DNA from: an uncultured bacterium
Lineage (GTDB): Bacteria; Planctomycetota; UBA1135; GCA-002686595
Reading direction: 5' to 3'
Length of the DNA: 14,364 bases
NCBI GenBank assembly: GCA_902826945.1
Contig: CADEGS010000028.1
Coordinates: 14,999-29,362, forward strand
Made by a program: the position numbers and the translations under genes. The notes beneath the pieces were generated by a model, which was given only the letters and a program-made list of their open reading frames with translations, did not search any database and was not told the origin of the DNA. Below are positions 1 to 10,700 of the stretch, in pieces (position 1 is the stretch's first letter; the number at the start of each line of letters is the position of its first letter).

Positions 1-1
1 C

Positions 2-1675
2 ATGCCGGTGGAGGTCGTGCTGCGCCTGCCCGCGAGCGCGCGGCCGCCGCGCATGGAGGACGAGCGCGAGCTCGTGCGCGCCGCCGCGCGCGCGCTGCGG
101 CGCCCGCCGGAGTCGCTCGCCGCGGTGCGGCCCACGCGGCTCTCGCTCGACGCGCGCCGCGGGCGGCGCGGCTGGCGGCTGGCGCTCATGGCCTGGGAGC
201 GCGGCGAGGCGGTGCCCGCGCCGCCGCCCCTGCGCCCGCCAGCGATCGCGCCGCCCGCGCCGGGCGCGCCGCACGTCGCGATCGTCGGCAGCGGGCCGGC
301 GGGGCTCTTCGCGGCGCTCGACCTCCTGGCGGCGGGCGTGCGCGTGAGCGTGCTCGAGCGCGGGCGCGACGCGCGCGCGCGGCGGCGCTCGATCCGCGCG
401 CCGAACCGCGGCCAGCCGGTCGAGCCCGACAGCAACTACTGCTTCGGCGAGGGCGGCGCGGGCACGTACTCCGACGGCAAGCTCTACGCGCGCAGCGGCA
501 AGCGCGAGGCGGTGCGCGGCGTGCTCGAGACGCTCGTCGCGCACGGCGCGCCGAGCGCGATCCTGTGGGACTGGCGGCCGCACGTCGGCTCGAACCGGCT
601 GCCCGGCGTCGTGACCGCGCTGCGCGAGACGATCCGGTCGGCGGGCGGAGCGGTGCGCTTCCGGCTGCGCGCGGAGGCGCTCGAGACGAGCGGCGCGCCG
701 CCGCGCGTGACGGCGGTCCTCGCGCGCGACCTCGCGAGCGGCGCGCGCGAGCGCATCGCCTGCGACGCGCTCGTGCTCGCGGCGGGCCACAGCGCGCTCG
801 ACGCGCTCGAGATGGCGCGCGCCGCCGGCGCGCGGCTCGAGGCCAAGGGCTTCGCGATGGGCGTGCGCGCCGAGCATCCCCAGCCCTGGCTCGACGCGCG
901 CCAGTACGGCGGGCGGCGCGAGGCGTGCGAGCTGCCGGCCGCCTTCTACGAGCTCGTCGCGCAGGAGGACGGCCGCGGCGTCTACAGCTTCTGCATGTGC
1001 CCGGGCGGCTTCATCGTGCCGGCGACGACCGAGGACGGCCGCGTGGTCGTGAACGGCATGAGCCTGGCGCGGCGCGACTCGCCGTTCGCGAACTCCGGGA
1101 TCGTGGTCGCGCTCGAGCCGGGGGACTGGTGCGGCGCGGAGGGCGAGCGCCAGGGCTGGAGCGAGCTCCTCGCGCGCGCCGAAGGGCGCCCGATCGAGCT
1201 GCCGCGCGTCCCCGCCGACGACCCGCTCTTCGGCACGCGCCTGCAGCGCGCGCTCGAGTCGCTCGCCTGGCGCGCGGCGGGCGGCGCGCACCGCGCGCCG
1301 GCGCAGACGGTCGGCCGCTTCGTCGAGGGCGGCCCGTCCGAGCGCGTGCTCCCGACGAGCTACCGCCCCGGCCTGACGCCCGTCGCGCTGGCCGGGCTCC
1401 TGCCGCGCGGGATGGCCGAGCGTCTGCGCGCCGCCCTGCTCGCCTTCGAGCCGCGCCTGCCGGGCTTCGCGACCGACCTGGGCCAGCTCGTCGGCGTCGA
1501 GACGCGCACGAGCTCGCCGGTGCGCATCGTGCGCGACCCCGAGACCTGCGTCGCGGCGGGCACCGCGAACCTCTGCCCCGCCGGCGAGGGCGCGGGCTAC
1601 GCGGGCGGCATCGTGTCGGCGGCGCTCGACGGGCGACGCGTGGCGGCGGCGCTCTGCACGCTGCTCGCGCGCTAG
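2..1675 (+). CDS. NAD(P)/FAD-dependent oxidoreductase, COG2509-type
   Basis: Predicted cytosolic flavoprotein of the uncharacterised FAD-dependent dehydrogenase group (COG2509); substrate and pathway are unknown. Residues 1-75 form the basic N-terminal domain usual in this group. The dinucleotide-binding Rossmann motif GSGPAG lies at about 96-101 after a beta strand (HVAIV), with the acidic end of the second strand at VLERG (about 117-121). The segment NYCFGEGGAGTYSDGKL (about 145-161) and the late motifs GVETRTSSPVR (about 498-508) and PAGEGAGYAGGIVSAA (about 526-541) are family hallmarks and probably contact FAD. At 557 residues it is near the usual family length, so it looks complete. The ATG is the second base of the window, so an upstream start and its ribosome site cannot be judged. 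No signal peptide is seen. It converges on the next gene and seems unrelated to the envelope genes. The family call is confident; the function is not. Confidence 0.9.
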   Translation: MPVEVVLRLPASARPPRMEDERELVRAAARALRRPPESLAAVRPTRLSLDARRGRRGWRLALMAWERGEAVPAPPPLRPPAIAPPAPGAPHVAIVGSGPAGLFAALDLLAAGVRVSVLERGRDARARRRSIRAPNRGQPVEPDSNYCFGEGGAGTYSDGKLYARSGKREAVRGVLETLVAHGAPSAILWDWRPHVGSNRLPGVVTALRETIRSAGGAVRFRLRAEALETSGAPPRVTAVLARDLASGARERIACDALVLAAGHSALDALEMARAAGARLEAKGFAMGVRAEHPQPWLDARQYGGRREACELPAAFYELVAQEDGRGVYSFCMCPGGFIVPATTEDGRVVVNGMSLARRDSPFANSGIVVALEPGDWCGAEGERQGWSELLARAEGRPIELPRVPADDPLFGTRLQRALESLAWRAAGGAHRAPAQTVGRFVEGGPSERVLPTSYRPGLTPVALAGLLPRGMAERLRAALLAFEPRLPGFATDLGQLVGVETRTSSPVRIVRDPETCVAAGTANLCPAGEGAGYAGGIVSAALDGRRVAAALCTLLAR

Positions 1676-1717
1676 CGGCGAGCTGCTCGCTCCTCCGAGG
1701 CAGCCGAGCGCTTCACA

Positions 1718-1742
1718 CTCGGCCGGCAGGGCCCGGGCCGAG
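1718..1742. terminator. Weak hairpin between convergent genes
   Basis: CTCGGCC (1718-1724) and GGCCGAG (1736-1742) are perfect 7-base inverted arms around an 11-base loop. They lie in the 82-base gap between the stop codons of the oxidoreductase and the convergent small gene. No T tract follows on either side, so this is only a candidate bidirectional terminator. Such short GC stems also arise by chance at this base composition. Confidence 0.3.
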
Positions 1743-1757
1743 GATGCGTCGCGCCGC

Positions 1758-2210
1758 TCACGCCCGCCGGCGAAACAGTCCCACCTCGGGCTCGGCCGCG
1801 ACGCTCAGGATCTCGCCGCTGCGCCACTTCCCGAGGAGGCGCTTGCGCATGGGCAGGTAGAAGGCCACGACCAGCCCGTTCTCGTGCTCGACGAGGACCT
1901 TCACGGCATCGGTCAGGGCCTGCCCCTGCGGTGCGACCTTCACCCATTCGCACACGGCCACGGCGCGCAGCTCCTGCCGGCGGGCGGCCCGCAGCCCTTC
2001 GTGCAGCAACGACAGGACCTCGGCCGGATCCTGGAGCTCACGCCCCGTCGTGGCGGCCTGGAGCGCGAGCTCTCCGGCGCGGTCGAGCACGGCACCGAAG
2101 GGCAGGAACGCACCCTGCTCCTGGACCTGCTGCACGGCGAGGTCGAACAACGGCTCGGAGATCGCCTGCAGGTCGTCCTTCGCTTCCGCGTATCCGGCCT
2201 TCGGGTCCAT
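1758..2210 (-). CDS. Hypothetical protein, 150 aa, soluble
   Basis: I do not recognise this gene by name. It encodes 150 residues with no signal peptide or membrane segment. The N-terminal third looks helical (DPKAGYAEAKDDLQAISEPLF). A central motif FLPFGAVLDRAGE (about 35-47) is followed by a helix-rich part and then a beta-rich end, with AVAVCEWVKV, DAVKVLVEHENG and VVAFYLPMRKR. This order (F-PFGA, then D-A-I/V-V-x-L-E-H-x-x-G, then a P-Y/M segment) recalls small unnamed bacterial proteins of similar size, but that is from memory and unverified. ATG is at 2210-2208; GAGG lies about 10 bases upstream, an acceptable ribosome site. The gene is visibly less GC-saturated than both neighbours and uses more CAG, GAG, AAG and CTG in place of GC-only codons, which may indicate later acquisition. 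It is divergent from the DUF2959 gene. Confidence 0.75.
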   Translation of the reverse strand: MDPKAGYAEAKDDLQAISEPLFDLAVQQVQEQGAFLPFGAVLDRAGELALQAATTGRELQDPAEVLSLLHEGLRAARRQELRAVAVCEWVKVAPQGQALTDAVKVLVEHENGLVVAFYLPMRKRLLGKWRSGEILSVAAEPEVGLFRRRA

Positions 2211-2434
2211 GGTCCTGTTCCTCGGGGGAGAGCGGTCGGGCGATCGCGGCCGCGGCCGGATCCAACGGGGGCCAGAGTAGCGCTCGCCCCTCGCCGGCCG
2301 CCTCCGGAAGGATCTTCCGTCGTGGCCGAAGACCGCCGGCCAGGACGTCGCCGCGCCTCAAGTTCGTACGCAGCGCATACCGAGCAAGAGGGGCGGAAGG
2401 CTGACGGGGCAAGTCCCCAGGGAAGATCTCTGCC
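2211..2434. promoter_or_regulatory. Divergent intergenic region with CGGAAG-GAT-CTTCCG palindrome
   Basis: This 224-base gap separates two divergently read genes and should hold both promoters. CGGAAG (2305-2310), spacer GAT and CTTCCG (2314-2319) form a perfect 6+3+6 inverted repeat near its middle, a plausible operator. A second, imperfect repeat is GTACGC (2366-2371), AGC, GCATAC (2375-2380), with one mismatched position. No sigma-70-like -35/-10 pair with a 16-18 base spacer was found on either strand. The ribosome site of the downstream + gene is probably the AGGGAAG at 2419-2425. Confidence 0.4.
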
Positions 2435-3163
2435 ATGAACAAGCGTTCCACGCTTCGTGGCGCGACGCTGGTCGCGCCGCTCGTCATCGTGCTCGCGGGC
2501 TGTCGCTCGTCGGGCTATTCGTCGTTCCTGAAGTTCGGTCACGACGACCGCAAGCTCGAGCTGCTCGAGGCGGTCGAGAAGGGGCACGCGGAGCAGCTCG
2601 GCACGCACGAGCAGTTCATCTCGACCCTCAACCTGTTCAACCGGCTGACGCGCTTCGACTCGGAGGACCTGCAGGGGCTCTACGAGGACTTCGCCGACGC
2701 GGTCGCCGACTGCGACAAGCAGTCGAAGGCGTGGCAGAGCCGCACGCTCAACATGCGCATGCACGCCGACACGCTGTTCGCCGAGTGGTCGGCGCAGCTC
2801 GAGGCCTTCGCGCGGCCCGACCTGCGCGAGAAGAGCGCCAAGATGCTCGAGGACGCGCGCGCCAGCCACGCGCGGCTGGTCGTGTCGATGGACGGCACGT
2901 TCCAGAAGATGCAGCCGGTGCTGATGTCGCTGCGCGACTACGTGCTGTTCTTCGAGCACAACCTGAACCCGCGCGCGATCAACACGCTCTCCGACACCTA
3001 CGACGGCTTCGTGGACGAGGTGCTGGAGCTGGCGACCTGCATGGACGCGACGCGCAAGGAGACCGAGCTCTACATGGAGTCGCTCGAAGGCCGCTCGGGC
3101 TTGCCCGAGGACGCCACCGGCCTCGACGGCGCGCCGGTCGGCCCGCCGCCCGCGCGCAAGTAG
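2435..3163 (+). CDS. DUF2959 domain-containing lipoprotein
   Basis: Predicted periplasm-facing lipoprotein of the DUF2959 family; the molecular role is unknown. The 242-residue product starts with a basic N-terminus (MNKRSTLRG), a hydrophobic stretch and the lipobox LAGC, so Cys23 would be lipidated. The mature protein is almost wholly helical and probably coiled-coil. Family features visible are the opening FLKFGHDDRKLELLEAVEKG (starts about 31), the FNRLTRFDSEDLQGLYE segment, and the late core MQPVLMSLRDYVLFFEHNLNPRAI (about 153-177), in which the F-x-H-N-L-N-x-R-A-I string is the most characteristic. The Pro/Ala-rich tail is short. The ATG is supported by AGGGAAG ten bases upstream. It is transcribed alone and closed by the hairpin at 3189-3219. 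Acidic and helical residues suggest an envelope-structural or partner-binding role, but this is inference. The family assignment is strong; function stays open. Confidence 0.9.
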   Translation: MNKRSTLRGATLVAPLVIVLAGCRSSGYSSFLKFGHDDRKLELLEAVEKGHAEQLGTHEQFISTLNLFNRLTRFDSEDLQGLYEDFADAVADCDKQSKAWQSRTLNMRMHADTLFAEWSAQLEAFARPDLREKSAKMLEDARASHARLVVSMDGTFQKMQPVLMSLRDYVLFFEHNLNPRAINTLSDTYDGFVDEVLELATCMDATRKETELYMESLEGRSGLPEDATGLDGAPVGPPPARK

Positions 3164-3188
3164 CCGCGCCGCGGCGGGACTCCGCAGC

Positions 3189-3219
3189 GGGCCCGCGCGA
3201 CCGCGCGTCGCGCGGGCCC
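3189..3219. terminator. Strong GC hairpin, likely bidirectional terminator
   Basis: GGGCCCGCGCGAC (3189-3201), loop CGCGC, and GTCGCGCGGGCCC (3207-3219) form a perfect 13-bp stem. The stem can extend by C3188-G3220 and then, past a one-base bulge, by four more pairs reaching 3184 and 3225. It sits 25 bases after the DUF2959 stop and 17 bases before the stop of the opposite-strand lipoprotein, so it could serve both genes. There is no U tract, as is common for hairpins in very GC-rich genomes, so Rho-assisted termination or 3' end protection is possible. Confidence 0.65.
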
Positions 3220-3236
3220 GGCTGCTGCGCGCGCCG

Positions 3237-4240
3237 TCAGTCGGCGTAGCGCAGCGGGCGCAGCTCGCCGCCGGCGAGGACGACCAGCGTGCCCGGGCCG
3301 GTCCAGGCGACGGCCTCGGCGCCGGGCAGGTGCTCGCGGCGCAGGCGCGCGTCGGAGCCCGACGCGGCGAAGATCGAGAGCTCGCCCGAGTCGAGCAGCA
3401 CCGCCACCGCCTCGCTGCCGACGGCCAGGTCGCGCACGCGCGTCGAGCGCTCGGCGCGGTCGTCGGCCACGAGCTCGGTCGCGCGCAGCGTCGCCAGGTC
3501 GACCTTCAGCACGACCAGGCGCTGCAGCAGGCGGCCGGGGCGGCCGAGCGCCCCGGGCTGCGCGCGCTCGAACACGCCCGCCACGTAGATCGAGCGCCCG
3601 TCGCTCTCGCAGCGCTCGACCCAGGTCAGGCCGCGCAGGGCCGTCTCGCCGTCGTTCTTCCAGCTCCCGTCGCAGCGGCTGGCGCGCAGCACGCGCACGT
3701 CGCCGGTGAACGCGTTCACGGCGCGCGAGACGACGAGCAGCACCTCGCAGGCGCTCGTCGGCAGCGCGTAGTCCACCGCGTCGAGGTCGAACTGCGCCAG
3801 CCAGGCCGACGCGTCGAGCGAGGCCTCGCTCGTCCCGGCCGGGATGGAGACGAGCTCGACGCGGCCGCCCGCGTTCAGCGCGGCGACGTCGGCGTGCACG
3901 CCGATCGTGCGGCAGGGCCCGGGGAGCGGCGAGGCGGCGCGCTCGACGCGCTTGCCGCCCAGGCGCACCATGGCCAGCGCGTCGTCGTAGCCGACGCAGG
4001 CCCAGCCCGAGCCGAGGTCGTAGCCGGCGGCGCTCGGCACGCCCGGCGCGGGCTCCTGCCACTCGACGCCGTCGGGCCCGTGGCGCGCGATGCGGCCCGC
4101 GTCGAAGACGACGTAGCTCTCGCCGCCCGCGGGCAGCACGACGGGCTGCGGGCGCGCCGCGCGCTCGCGCGTGCCGCTCGCGCTGCAGGCGGCCAGGAGG
4201 ACGAGCACCAAGACCGCCAGGGACCTCGCGCGCGTGGACC

Positions 4241-4244
<4 letters not shown>
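3237..4244 (-). CDS. Putative lipoprotein, possible beta-propeller fold
   Basis: Not a named family to me. The 335-residue product starts MRSTRARSLAVLVLVLLAACSASG, a clear lipoprotein signal with lipobox LAAC, lipidated Cys20 and Ser at +2. The mature part is rich in short beta-strand-like units, each a strand, turn and strand (for example YVVFDAGRIARHG, WACVGYDDALAMVRLGG, VAALNAGGRVELVSI, AVAVLLDSGELSIFAAS, LVVLAGGELRPLRYA). This resembles a 6- or 7-bladed propeller; the fold is inferred. Several Cys residues (in GPCRTIG, SACEVLL, SRCDGSW, ERCESDG) could form disulfides in the periplasm. The ATG (4244-4242) overlaps the kinase TGA in an ATGA arrangement, which indicates translational coupling. 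A longer open frame upstream in the same phase to 5381 is antisense-type shadow inside the kinase gene and was not used. The context suggests a partner or ligand-sensing subunit of the kinase. Confidence 0.8.
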
Positions 4245-6994
<2,750 letters not shown>

Positions 6995-7004
6995 CGCGCG
7001 CCCC

Positions 7005-7577
7005 TCAGAACGCGAACTCCACGCCGAACAGGATCCCGAGCGTGTCCTGGTCCACGTCGCCGGCCGAGAGCTCGAGCATCGTGCGCCGGTAGAACGGCTC
7101 GAAGAACACCGCCGCGCTCGGCGTCGCCCACAGGCGCGCGCCGACGTGCGCGCCGTAGGTCGGCTCGGTGCTCGAGTCGTCGAGCGAGTCCATGTCGAGG
7201 TACGTCAGGCCCGCGTCCACGCCGATGTAGAACCACGTCCGCACCCAGCGGCGGATGTTGTAGTTGTAGAACGCGAGCGCGTCGACCTTGAGCACGTCGC
7301 TGTCGGGCAGGTTCGAGTCCACCTGCCCGTAGACGATCTCGCCGCCGATCTCGTGGTGGTCGCCGACGAAGTAGCCGTAGGAGAGCGAGAGCTCGAAGTC
7401 GGTCTCCTTCAGGTCGTTGAGGCCGGCCCCGTCGAAGCTGCTGTCCGACAGGTTGCCGCCGATCGAGACCAGCGACTCGCCGCGCGCAGGGCCGTAGCGG
7501 ACGTTCTCCTCGCTCTGCGGCGCCGCCACGCACGACGCACAGGCCACTGCCAGCAGGATCCCCGCGCTCCTCGTCAC
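7005..7577 (-). CDS. Small outer-membrane beta-barrel protein (GTG start)
   Basis: Predicted 190-residue outer-membrane barrel. The signal peptide is residues 1 to about 19 (MTRSAGILLAVACASCVAA), cleaved near VAA; the two Cys in it do not form a convincing lipobox. The mature chain alternates polar and hydrophobic residues in aromatic-ended strands (FELSLSYGYFVG, HEIGGEIVYGQ, VDALAFYNYNI, WVRTWFYIGVDAGLTYL, TYGAHVGARLWA, AAVFFEPFYRRTMLEL) and ends LGILFGVEFAF. A final Phe is the signature recognised by the barrel-assembly machinery. Size and strand number suit an 8-stranded barrel of the OmpA/OmpW size class. The start is GTG at 7577-7575, chosen because GGAGGAGGAG lies just upstream and the signal peptide begins there. 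It is first in the operon, ten bases before the kinase ATG, so the barrel and the kinase are probably made together. Fold is confident; whether it is a pore, receptor or anchor is unknown. Confidence 0.85.
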   Translation of the reverse strand: MTRSAGILLAVACASCVAAPQSEENVRYGPARGESLVSIGGNLSDSSFDGAGLNDLKETDFELSLSYGYFVGDHHEIGGEIVYGQVDSNLPDSDVLKVDALAFYNYNIRRWVRTWFYIGVDAGLTYLDMDSLDDSSTEPTYGAHVGARLWATPSAAVFFEPFYRRTMLELSAGDVDQDTLGILFGVEFAF

Positions 7578-7646
7578 GCTCTCCTCCTCCGCACGGACGG
7601 GCGCACGCGTCCGTCGCGCGCGCGAGCCGTGGACGTCCAGCGGGTG

Positions 7647-7675
7647 AGGCTAGCCGCTCCTCCCGCGCCAGGCAA
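7647..7675 (-). promoter_or_regulatory. Candidate promoter of the barrel-kinase-lipoprotein operon
   Basis: Read on the minus strand, TTGCCT (7675-7670) and TAGCCT (7652-7647) are separated by exactly 17 bases. They match the sigma-70 consensus at 4/6 and 3/6 positions. Transcription would start near 7640, giving a leader of about 62 bases before the GTG. The match is weak but the geometry mirrors the + strand candidate at 7696-7724, which raises its credibility. Confidence 0.4.
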
Positions 7676-7695
7676 ACCGGGCCGGCCGGGCGGGC

Positions 7696-7724
7696 TTGTC
7701 GGTTTCCGGCCCCACGCCTACGCT
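7696..7724 (+). promoter_or_regulatory. Candidate promoter of the DUF11/PKD operon
   Basis: TTGTCG (7696-7701) and TACGCT (7719-7724) are spaced by 17 bases and match the sigma-70 consensus at 4/6 and 3/6 positions. Initiation would fall near 7731, about 40 bases before the GTG at 7771. The -35 boxes of this and the opposite promoter are only 20 bases apart, with a GGCCGGCC palindrome (7680-7687) between them, a natural place for one regulator to act on both operons. Confidence 0.4.
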
Positions 7725-7757
7725 GGTGCGCCGGATTCCGCCGCTCCGGGGAGACGT

Positions 7758-7764
7758 GGAGGAA
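7758..7764 (+). promoter_or_regulatory. Ribosome binding site that sets the GTG start
   Basis: GGAGGAA lies six bases before the GTG at 7771. This decides the start of the large exported protein: the longer frame from a TTG at 7696 would put 25 extra residues in front of the signal peptide and would begin inside the -35 box. Confidence 0.8.
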
Positions 7765-7770
7765 CGCCCC

Positions 7771-10700
7771 GTGAAGACCGCGCTAGCAACCCTCGTCGCG
7801 TCGGCGCTCGTCGTCGCGTTCGCTCTTTCCGGCACGGCGTGCCATGGCGAGCTCTCGGACGAGCAGCTCCTCGCGGACGGCTCGACCGCCGAGCGCATCC
7901 GCCAGCTCATCAAGGAGATCCGCTACCGCTCGCTCGGCGCGAGCGAGATCTTCCTGGCCGAGCTGCGCGAGAGCGAGCCCGCGCCGCCGCCCGACCCCGG
8001 CGGCGGCGGCCCGAGCGTGCCCGTCACCCCCACCGAGATCGACGCGATCTCGGGCGGCACGTTCGCCGTGACGCTGGGCGTGCCCGCGGCGGCGCTCGCG
8101 CGCGCGGCGGCGGAGGGCGAGTTCGACACGGTGTTCCTCTCCGTCGACGGCGACGCGCAGGGCTCCTTCGAGGTGGACCTCGACCCCGACGGCACGGGCA
8201 GCTCGTTCCTCGGCGTCGAGCTGTTCGTGACGCTCCAGGAGGACATCCGCTTCAAGCGCTTCGACCTCGTGCTCACGCCCCAGCGGGGCGGCGTGACCGG
8301 CCAGCCGGTGACCGCCACCGTGCGCGTCACGCCGACCTGCGGCGGCGGCGACATCAAGGTCACGCTGGAGTGGGACAACGGCAGCGACCTGGACCTGGAG
8401 ATCCTCGACCCGGACGGCGAGCGCATCGCGTTCGACGCGGACCTCGAGCGCCTGAGCGTCGGCTTCCAGCAGAGCGTCGCGACCGGCGGCGGACCGTGCG
8501 AGCCCGTCCTGGGCCGGCTGTACGAGACGTTCTGCTGGGAGGGCGGACCGCTCGACCTGGTCACGCCGCGCGGCACGTACACGGTCAGCGTGCTGCCGAG
8601 CGACCTGTGCCCGGGCACGACGCGCTACGTCCTGACCGTCATCACCGAGTCCTTCGTCCAGGTCGTCGAGGACCAGCTCTTCGCGCCGCTCGAGAGCCCC
8701 GCGGCGGCGCTCGAGGAGCCGGCCGTCTTCACCTTCCAGTACCCCGGGGTGGTGGACCTGGCGCTGCGCGCGGCCGCGCTGGACGCGGCGCAGATCGCGG
8801 AGGAGGTGCCCTTCGCGCTCGACCTCTCGCTCGAGAACCGCCTCGACGGCGGCAACGACGCGAACGACGTCGAGGTCGCGCTCGAGCTGACCCAGGGGCT
8901 GCGCTTCCTCTCCGGGCAGCCGCCGCCCCCGCAGGGCAGCCTGGACCTCTCCGGCGCGTTCCCCGAGGACGAGCACACGCCGCCGCGCCTGGTCTTCCGC
9001 GACCTGGACGTGGCCGACGGCGAGACGCTGGCGCTCTCGGCCGTGGTGCGCGTGCCGTTCGGCTCGATCGCCGGCGGCCTCGACGCGGTCGCGGCCGAGG
9101 CGCGCATCGTCTCGCTCAAGGAGCGCGACCCGCTCGCGACGAACGACCGCGCGACCTTCTCCGGCACGGGGCTGTCCGGCAACGCCTTCGTGGACCTGGG
9201 CGTGTCGTTCCTCGACGTCCAGAACCAGAACCCCGCCGAGGGCGAGGCGGTCGGCTTCCTCGTGCGCGTCGACAACGGGCCGCTCGCCGCGAGCGCGGCG
9301 GACGTGGTGGTGAGCCTGCCCCTGCCCGGCGGGCTCACGCTCGACCCGTCGGCCACGATCGTCCCGCAAGGCTCCCAGCTCGCGGGCGGCGCGTGGACGA
9401 TCGACGCGCTCGCGCCGGGAGCGGAGGTCGTGCTCGAGCTCGTCGCGACCGTGGACCAGGGCGCGGCGGGCCAGGACCTCGTGCTCACCGCCGCGCTGCA
9501 GGACGTGAACGAGCCCGACGGCGAGGAGTTCTCCGCCGACGACCAGGCCAGCGCTCCGGCGGTCCACGTGCGGCCGGTGGCGCTGTTCGACGCGCAGCCG
9601 GCGAGCGGCTTCGCCCCGCTCGAGGTGCGCTTCGACTCGAGCGCCTCGCGCGGCGACGTCTCCGAGCGCCGCTGGAGCTTCGGCGACGGCTCGCCGCTGC
9701 TCACGACGACCGACGCCGTCGTCATGCACGTGTTCGAGGAGAGCGGCTCGTTCGCGGTCGTGCTCGAGACGCTCGACGCCGGCTTCGCCGGCGCGACGAG
9801 CGCGCCGCTCGCGATCGACGTGCAGGACCCGGTGGACCTCGGCGTGACGCAGAGCGTGGACGACGCGAACCCCGCGGAGGGCGCCACCGTGACCTTCACC
9901 GTCACGGTCCGGAACGACGCGCAAACCACGGAGGCCACCGGCGTCGCGCTGGAGGACGCGCTGCCGGCCGGGCTCGCGCTGGCGCAGGCCTCGCCCTCGC
10001 AGGGCACCTACTCCGGCTCGAGCTGGCAGGTCGGCACCCTCGCGCCCGGCGCCTCGGCCACGCTGCTGCTCGCCGCGACCGTCGCGGGCGGCACCGCCGG
10101 CCAGACGCTCGTGAACACCGCCGGCGGCCTGACGGCCGACCAGCCCGACCTCTCGAGCGGGAACGACACGGCCAGCGCCACGGTGCGCGTGCGGCCGGTG
10201 GCGATCTTCGAGGTCGCGCCCGCGTCCGGCTTCGCGGGGCTGACCACCTTCGCCTTCACCGACCTCTCGCGCGGCGCGACGAGCTGGTCGTGGGACTTCG
10301 GCGACGAGGGCGGCTCGAGCGAGCAGAACCCGCAGAAGGTCTACGCCGCGCCTGGCGCGTACACGGTCGTGCTGACCGCCAGCGGCCCGACCGGCAGCGA
10401 CGTCGCCTCGGTCGAGGTCGAGGTCGGGGCCGCGCTGGACCTGGTCGTGGAGAAGACGGTGTCGTGCGTCGAGGGCAGCTGCGGCAAGGAGCCGAGCGGG
10501 ACGCAGATCACGGCCTCCGAGGGCGACTCCGTGCGCTTCCAGGTCGCCGTCGCGAACGCCAGCACGACCGGCACGAGCGCGACGAACGTCTCGCTCCTCG
10601 ACGCCTTCCCGGCCGGGCTCTCGCTCCAGAAGGCCTTCGGCGACGGCGCGTACGACGTCGAGAGCGGCCTGTGGCAGGTCGGCACGCTCGACGCCGGCAA

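Noticed and set aside
7696..7770. Earlier TTG start for the DUF11/PKD protein
   Set aside because: GTG at 7771 has a strong ribosome site and begins the signal peptide; the earlier start would bury the signal peptide and overlap the likely -35 box.
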